A stretch of DNA of 64,000 nucleotides from an uncultured Bacilli bacterium (GTDB lineage: Bacteria > Bacillota_I > Bacilli_A > RF39 > UBA660). This document shows, piece after piece, positions 59,718 through 64,000 of this stretch; the stretch's first letter is position 1; the number at the start of each line of letters is the position of its first letter. The notes under the pieces are model-generated. The model made no database searches. It was not told the origin of the DNA and saw only the letters and a program-made list of their open reading frames with translations. The stretch spans positions 1 to 64,000 of the forward strand of contig CAJUTK010000004.1 in NCBI GenBank assembly GCA_910589375.1. Reading direction: 5' to 3'. Position numbers and translations under genes: made by a program.

Positions 59718-61217
59718 ATGAAACCATTAGTACTTTGTATTATGGATGGTGTAGGTGAAAGGTCAGCAACTCATGGAAATGCAGTAGCATTAGCTAATAC
59801 ACCAAATTTAGATATGTTAAAAGAGAAATATGGTTTTTCCAAATTAGAAGCAAGTGGTTCTAAAGTTGGCCTTCCAAATGGTCAAATGGGCAATAGTGAA
59901 GTAGGACACATGAATATTGGTGCAGGAAGAGTCATTTATCAACCATTAGAACTTATTAATCACGATATAGAAGAAGGATCTTTCTTTCAAAATAAAGAAA
60001 TTTTGAAAGTGATGGCGCATGTGAAGGAGAATCATTCAAAATTACATATTATGGGTTTAATTAGTGATGGTGGGGTACATTCCCATGTGAATCATTTGTT
60101 AGCAATTTTAGATATGTGTAAGCAAAATGGAATTGAAAAGTTATATCTTCATTTATGTACAGATGGAAGGGATGTAGATCCTCATAGTGCTTATTCTTAT
60201 ATAAAAAGAGTAGAAGAAAAACTATCTGATATTGGTATTGGTAGTATTGCTACTATCAGTGGACGTTATTATACAATGGATAGAGACAATAATTATGATA
60301 GATTGAAAAAAGGATACGATGTCATTGTAAATGGTGTTGGACCAAAGCATGCATCTGTTAAATCGTTCTTAGAAGAAAGTTACGCAGAAAATATTACAGA
60401 TGAATTTTTAATACCTACTATTTTTGATGAAAATGGTATGGTAGAAGAAAATGATGGTTTTATTACTTTCAATTATCGAAAAGATAGATTAAGAGAATTG
60501 TTTACTGCTTTGACTAATCCTGATTTTCATGAAATGGAAGTAGTAAGATTTCATAATTTAGCAGCTTTAACAATGCTGCCAGTTGTGGAATCTGTAAAAG
60601 CGCCACATGCATTTAATGACCCAGAGCCAATTAACATTTTAGGCGAATGTTTAGAAAAGAATGGTTTATCTCAACTTCGTATCGCAGAGACAGAAAAGTA
60701 TGCTCACGTTACTTTCTTCTTCGATGGAGGAAAAGAAGTAGATTATGCTAATGAAAAGAAAATTTTGATTCCTTCTCCTAAAGTTGCTACTTATGATTTA
60801 AAGCCTGAAATGAGTGCTTATGAAGTAACAGAAAATTTGCTTTCTGTGATAGAAAATTTTGATGTTGTAATTATTAATTATGCAAATGGAGATATGGTAG
60901 GACATACGGGAGTTTTAGATGCGGCAATTAAAGCAGTAGAAGTAGTAGATGAATGCATTGGAAAAGTTTATCAGAAAGTATCTGAGTTAGGTGGCATTAT
61001 GCTTATTACCGCAGATCATGGCAATAGTGATTATATGTTAGATGATAGTGGTAACGTTATTACTAGCCACTCTACTAGCTTAGTTCCTTTTATTGTAACA
61101 AAGGAAGGAATTCAAGTAGATGATGGAAAGCTTGCTGATATAGCTCCTACAATGTTGAATCTACTTGGTGTAGAAATTCCAAAAGAAATGACAGGTAATA
61201 TATTAACTCATGTATGA
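59718..61217 (+). CDS. gpmI: 2,3-bisphosphoglycerate-independent phosphoglycerate mutase
   Basis: 499 residues, alkaline-phosphatase fold. The metal Asp is in LCIMDGVGERS, the nucleophile Ser in PNGQMGNSEVGHMNIGAGR (about 62), then LHLCTDGRDVDPHS, ISGRYYTMDRDNNYDR, FNYRKDR, NYANGDMVGHTG and ITADHGNSDYM. All active-site residues are present. It moves phosphate between C3 and C2 of glycerate in glycolysis. GGGTGATG precedes the ATG. Its stop overlaps the next gene. Confidence 0.97.
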   Translation: MKPLVLCIMDGVGERSATHGNAVALANTPNLDMLKEKYGFSKLEASGSKVGLPNGQMGNSEVGHMNIGAGRVIYQPLELINHDIEEGSFFQNKEILKVMAHVKENHSKLHIMGLISDGGVHSHVNHLLAILDMCKQNGIEKLYLHLCTDGRDVDPHSAYSYIKRVEEKLSDIGIGSIATISGRYYTMDRDNNYDRLKKGYDVIVNGVGPKHASVKSFLEESYAENITDEFLIPTIFDENGMVEENDGFITFNYRKDRLRELFTALTNPDFHEMEVVRFHNLAALTMLPVVESVKAPHAFNDPEPINILGECLEKNGLSQLRIAETEKYAHVTFFFDGGKEVDYANEKKILIPSPKVATYDLKPEMSAYEVTENLLSVIENFDVVIINYANGDMVGHTGVLDAAIKAVEVVDECIGKVYQKVSELGGIMLITADHGNSDYMLDDSGNVITSHSTSLVPFIVTKEGIQVDDGKLADIAPTMLNLLGVEIPKEMTGNILTHV

Positions 61218-61758
61218 CATTCATTATAGTTTAACAGAGGCATTAGAAAATTATCATCATTTGATTTCTGACTACTCTGTTTTTCTTTATATTTTTCTTG
61301 CAATTTCTGTTTTTGGAATTCTTATTTGGATTAACCGTAAGGATAAGATTTCTTTCTATTTTACTTTAGGGGCTGCTTTATTATTGATTGTTATGACATT
61401 TTATTTTAGAAGATTAGAACTTTTCAATTATATTGATACCTTATTTTCTGGAAACTTTTATAAGAATCTTTACTTTTTTCATTGGAATATGATATTCTGC
61501 TTTATTTTTATGCATGTAGGGTTATCTTCTAAAAAATTGACAGATTTTACTAAAGCCATTGTTATTGTTTTTTATGTATTGCTTGCTACTAATGTAACAT
61601 TTCAACTATATATGAGTAATGTTGTCGGTAATTCAAGACTAATGGTACTAGGTAATACTGGAGCTATGATAATAGTAGGAAACCTTATTTCTTTTCTTCT
61701 TTATATCTATTTATTCGTATATTTTGTCGTATCTTCTGTAAAGAAAAAAGAAAGCTAA
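61210..61758 (+). CDS. Five-helix membrane protein of unknown function
   Basis: 182 residues. About five hydrophobic helices, short loops and a C-terminal KKKES. No motif I recognise. ATG 61210 overlaps the end of gpmI (ATGTATGA), so translation is coupled to gpmI. The helix pattern and the FFHWNMIFCFIFMH segment are notable but not diagnostic. Confidence 0.75.
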   Translation: MYDIHYSLTEALENYHHLISDYSVFLYIFLAISVFGILIWINRKDKISFYFTLGAALLLIVMTFYFRRLELFNYIDTLFSGNFYKNLYFFHWNMIFCFIFMHVGLSSKKLTDFTKAIVIVFYVLLATNVTFQLYMSNVVGNSRLMVLGNTGAMIIVGNLISFLLYIYLFVYFVVSSVKKKES

Positions 61759-61821
61759 TTTTGACATTCTGTAAAGAAAGTGTTATAATTAACGCGTTTT
61801 TAAAAAAAGGAGTGACAAATC

Positions 61822-62403
61822 TTGAAAATTAACAGCGTAAATCTAGTGATTAGTGCAGTTAGAAGAAGTCAATATCCAACAGATGAAAAGCCAGAGTATT
61901 TATTAGTGGGCCGTTCTAATGTTGGAAAGAGTAGTTTTATCAATACTCTAATCAATCGTAAAAATTACGCTAGGACTTCAGCAACCCCAGGAAAAACTCA
62001 AACTATCAACTTTTATTTAGTAAATGATGAGTTTTATTTAGTAGATGCTCCTGGTTATGGGTTTGCCGCACTCAGTAGAGCAAAACAAAAAAAATTTGGA
62101 TTGATGATGGAAGATTACTTGCAGAATCGCCCTAATTTAAAACAAGTCTTTATGTTAATTGATTTTCGTCGCAAACCTAGTGATGATGATTTAATGATGT
62201 ATAATTTTTTAAAGCATCATAAAATACCAGTTACAATAGTAGCGACTAAAACTGATAAGGTTGGAATTACTATGCATCAAAAACAACGTAATACTATTTT
62301 GGCGGATTTAGATTTGGTTGTGGGCGATGATTTTACAATGTTTTCAAATGTTACAAAATTAGGCAAAAATGAAATATATCAAAAGATAGAAAGAACTATG
62401 TAG
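61822..62403 (+). CDS. engB: Ribosome biogenesis GTP-binding protein EngB (YsxC)
   Basis: 193 residues, TrmE-Era-like GTPase: G1 GRSNVGKSSF (about 33-42), G2 SATPGKTQTINFY, G3 VDAPGYGFA, G4 TKTDK. Required for large-subunit assembly. Start is TTG 61822, with AAGGAGTGA at correct spacing; no ATG fits. An extended -10 (TGT-TATAAT, about 61781-61789) lies upstream. Confidence 0.96.
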   Translation: MKINSVNLVISAVRRSQYPTDEKPEYLLVGRSNVGKSSFINTLINRKNYARTSATPGKTQTINFYLVNDEFYLVDAPGYGFAALSRAKQKKFGLMMEDYLQNRPNLKQVFMLIDFRRKPSDDDLMMYNFLKHHKIPVTIVATKTDKVGITMHQKQRNTILADLDLVVGDDFTMFSNVTKLGKNEIYQKIERTM

Positions 62404-62423
62404 TTACCATCTATCTTTTTTTT
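62381..62423 (+). terminator. Terminator of engB
   Basis: AAAAGATAG (62381-62389) pairs with CTATCTTTT (62411-62419), with an inner AACTA/TAGTT stem, then T8. Confidence 0.7.
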
Positions 62424-62446
62424 CATAAACTACTATAGGTGATTGG

Positions 62447-62911
62447 GTGAAAATAGAGATAGAACAGGATCAAATTACTCTATTTTTAAAAAAGGAGGAA
62501 ATAGAGGATTTCCATTTTGAAGATATTGAAGAAGTAGAAGACTATTTTCGAACATTATTTTCAAAATTAGAAGAATATTACCAGATAACTATAGAGGGAT
62601 TTTATAATATTTCTGTTTTTTTAGATAAAGCAGAAGGAATGATATTAAAATTAGAAAAAGAAGATATTGATTATTATCATTTTCATCAAATAGAAATGAG
62701 GATTGTAAAAGAAGATACTGTTTTTTTGTATCAAGTAGACGATATATTAGACTTTTTAGATAGTGATGTGGATATCTACTTTTATAAAAATGAGTTTTAT
62801 ATAAAAAATAATAATCCAAAAAAGGTATATAATCTTTATGAATTTGGAAAAATAATATATGAGAATACAGATATTATTTTAAAAAAGGGGTTGTTGTTTA
62901 CACAAGAGTAA
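62447..62911 (+). CDS. Small acidic protein, unknown
   Basis: 154 residues, rich in Glu, Asp, Tyr and Phe (KIEIEQDQITLFLKKEEIED; EDIEEVEDYFRTLFSKLEEYY; DSDVDIYFYKNEFYIKNN). It seems a compact alpha/beta domain without a membrane helix. GTG 62447 is preferred, with GGTGATT before it; no ATG is available nearby. No family recognised. Confidence 0.7.
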   Translation: MKIEIEQDQITLFLKKEEIEDFHFEDIEEVEDYFRTLFSKLEEYYQITIEGFYNISVFLDKAEGMILKLEKEDIDYYHFHQIEMRIVKEDTVFLYQVDDILDFLDSDVDIYFYKNEFYIKNNNPKKVYNLYEFGKIIYENTDIILKKGLLFTQE

Positions 62912-62999
62912 AGAAAATTTAGTATTTTTCTTTATTTTTTTCCTTTTTTTGTTAAAAATCTGATATAATGTTTTTGATGATAAGAATGGAGAGAGGGAT

Positions 63000-64000
63000 A
63001 TGGATACGAGAAGGTCAATATTGTTACTAATGAATGGTTTTGGATTAGAAGTACCAAAAAGCTTTAATGTATATTCGGCAACACTTATGCCGTCTCTTGC
63101 AAAATTATCTAATTACTATCCATTCGCATCTTTGTTTGCAAGTGGTGTAGAGATTGGTCTTAATAGAGGACAGTTGTCAAGCTTTAGAGAAGGTTTTTCT
63201 GCTTTTAGTTCTAATGGAAAAATGAATAAAAAATCTTCTATTGTACAAATGAGTATTAACGATAATTCTTTTATGACTAATCCGGCAATTGTTGCTTCTA
63301 TTAATCATGCAGTACATAATCAATCTAGAATGCATATATTATTCAGTATTGGTGAAAGAACAGATGATGCTAAATTATCACAATTAAAGCAATATGCCCA
63401 ATTATGTGTACAATGTGGAATTAAGGAAGTCTATGTTCATTTATTTTTAGGTGATAATAGTGTAGAAGGATTAAAAGTTTCAAATGCATGGATTAAAAAC
63501 TTAAAATACCATGTTATGAATTTTGTTCCACAAATGAAAATAGTATCTATTGCAGGACGTAAATATTTGACAAAGGCTACTAAAGAAGAGAAAATAAATT
63601 ATTATCGTATGATCGTAAGTGGAGTAGGAGAAGTTTGGTCAAATTACGAGGAAACAATTGAAAAGAAATATAAAGGTAATTTTAATGATGATACTATGGG
63701 TGGCTTTTTAACAGTAAGAGAAAATTTAATACGTGCTAATGATAGTGTTATGAATTTTAACTATGATAGTGCTGTAGGTGCTGAATATTTGGATGTTATA
63801 CAAAATCCAAATGACTTTTTCCCAGCTGGAAAGATACCTCTTAATGTAGCAGTAAACTCTTTATTTGAAGTTCAAGGAAACCCAAAAGTTCCTTATGCCT
63901 TTGAAGGAGATTTACCAGAGCATTACTTCTTTGAAAATATTCCAGATGATAAGAGAGTATTAATCATAGCAGATCGTGATAGAGTGCAATATATTAGTAA
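63000..64000 (+). CDS. Degenerate paralogue of iPGM (partial, runs off the window)
   Basis: At least 333 residues, open at the right edge. It aligns by order with gpmI: LLLMNGFG for LCIMDGVG (metal Asp to Asn), GLNRGQLSSFREGF for GLPNGQMGNSEVGH (the nucleophile Ser and its EVGH context are lost), YVHLFLGDNSVE for LHLCTDGRDVD (the metal Asp and Arg are lost), VSIAGRKYLTKATKEEKINYY for ATISGRYYTMDRDNNYD, a conserved SGVGE, and MNFNYDSAVGAEYL for ITFNYRKDRLREL. The fold is kept and the chemistry lost. Extended -10 TGA-TATAAT (62962-62970) and GGAGAGAGG precede the ATG at 63000. It starts 1.8 kb after the intact gpmI stop. Confidence 0.8.
   Translation, partial: MDTRRSILLLMNGFGLEVPKSFNVYSATLMPSLAKLSNYYPFASLFASGVEIGLNRGQLSSFREGFSAFSSNGKMNKKSSIVQMSINDNSFMTNPAIVASINHAVHNQSRMHILFSIGERTDDAKLSQLKQYAQLCVQCGIKEVYVHLFLGDNSVEGLKVSNAWIKNLKYHVMNFVPQMKIVSIAGRKYLTKATKEEKINYYRMIVSGVGEVWSNYEETIEKKYKGNFNDDTMGGFLTVRENLIRANDSVMNFNYDSAVGAEYLDVIQNPNDFFPAGKIPLNVAVNSLFEVQGNPKVPYAFEGDLPEHYFFENIPDDKRVLIIADRDRVQYIS

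Overview
The window comes from a low-G+C (roughly 30% by eye), monoderm, cell-wall-making and probably spore-forming bacterium of the Bacillota/Bacilli type. The evidence is strong Shine-Dalgarno sites, TGN-TATAAT promoters, a Spo0A response regulator, a PASTA-domain kinase, RodA and a class B penicillin-binding protein, a T-box riboswitch and Bacillus-like gene orders (nfo next to a DUF2624-like gene; stp-prkC-rsgA-(x)-rpe). TGA acts as stop, so the code is standard. Pyruvate:ferredoxin oxidoreductase and the absence of any respiratory gene point to an anaerobe, perhaps an uncultured gut lineage near the Mollicutes or Erysipelotrichia. The taxonomy is inference.

Layout. 1-508: end of an rRNA operon (23S 3' end, 5S, terminator). 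701-4032: tsaE, a decayed tsaB, rimI, a sugar nucleotidyltransferase and a glutamine-rich SPFH protein. 4088-16017: an ABC importer operon (binding protein, ATPase, permease). Its binding-protein gene is split by a 9.4-kb integrated element (4520-13947) that carries a large serine recombinase, a small resolvase, three tandem resolvase-fold proteins without catalytic residues, a DUF6076-like zinc protein, an Abi/DRT-type reverse transcriptase, a zinc-ribbon membrane protein, an XRE regulator and an HUH replication protein. 16037-28116: pcrA, nfo, PBP, rpmG, efp, and a pgk-flippase-glycosyltransferase-tpiA operon. 28117-33060: spo0A, two minus-strand genes, and a pseudopilin-like glycine-rich surface protein. 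32828-36322: a T-box leader driving an HD-domain gene and valS. 36375-48200: rdgB, a zinc-ribbon membrane protein, ligA, a pyruvate formate-lyase homologue without catalytic residues, nifJ and a membrane-anchored HExxH protein. 48351-56041: rlmN-stp-prkC-rsgA-(unknown)-rpe-tig. 56061-64000: a HAD phosphatase, rodA, a catalytically empty EIIB-like protein, a KinB-like kinase, gpmI, a membrane protein, engB, an acidic protein and a degenerate iPGM paralogue that runs off the end.

The most interesting material is in two places. First, the element: joining its flanks at a GG dinucleotide restores a continuous 328-codon binding-protein gene with the expected GGMP motif, and the element ends form an imperfect palindrome around GG, as expected for a serine-recombinase attP. 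Inside it are the triplicated pseudo-resolvases, with identical overlap junctions, and the reverse transcriptase. Second, the core genome contains several full-length pseudoenzymes: a PFL with Cys-Cys changed to Gly-Ser and the radical Gly changed to Glu; an iPGM without its metal Asp and nucleophilic Ser; and an EIIB without its Cys. Spo0A-box-like sequences precede spo0A, the EIIB-like gene and the KinB-like kinase gene, which suggests a local Spo0A circuit.
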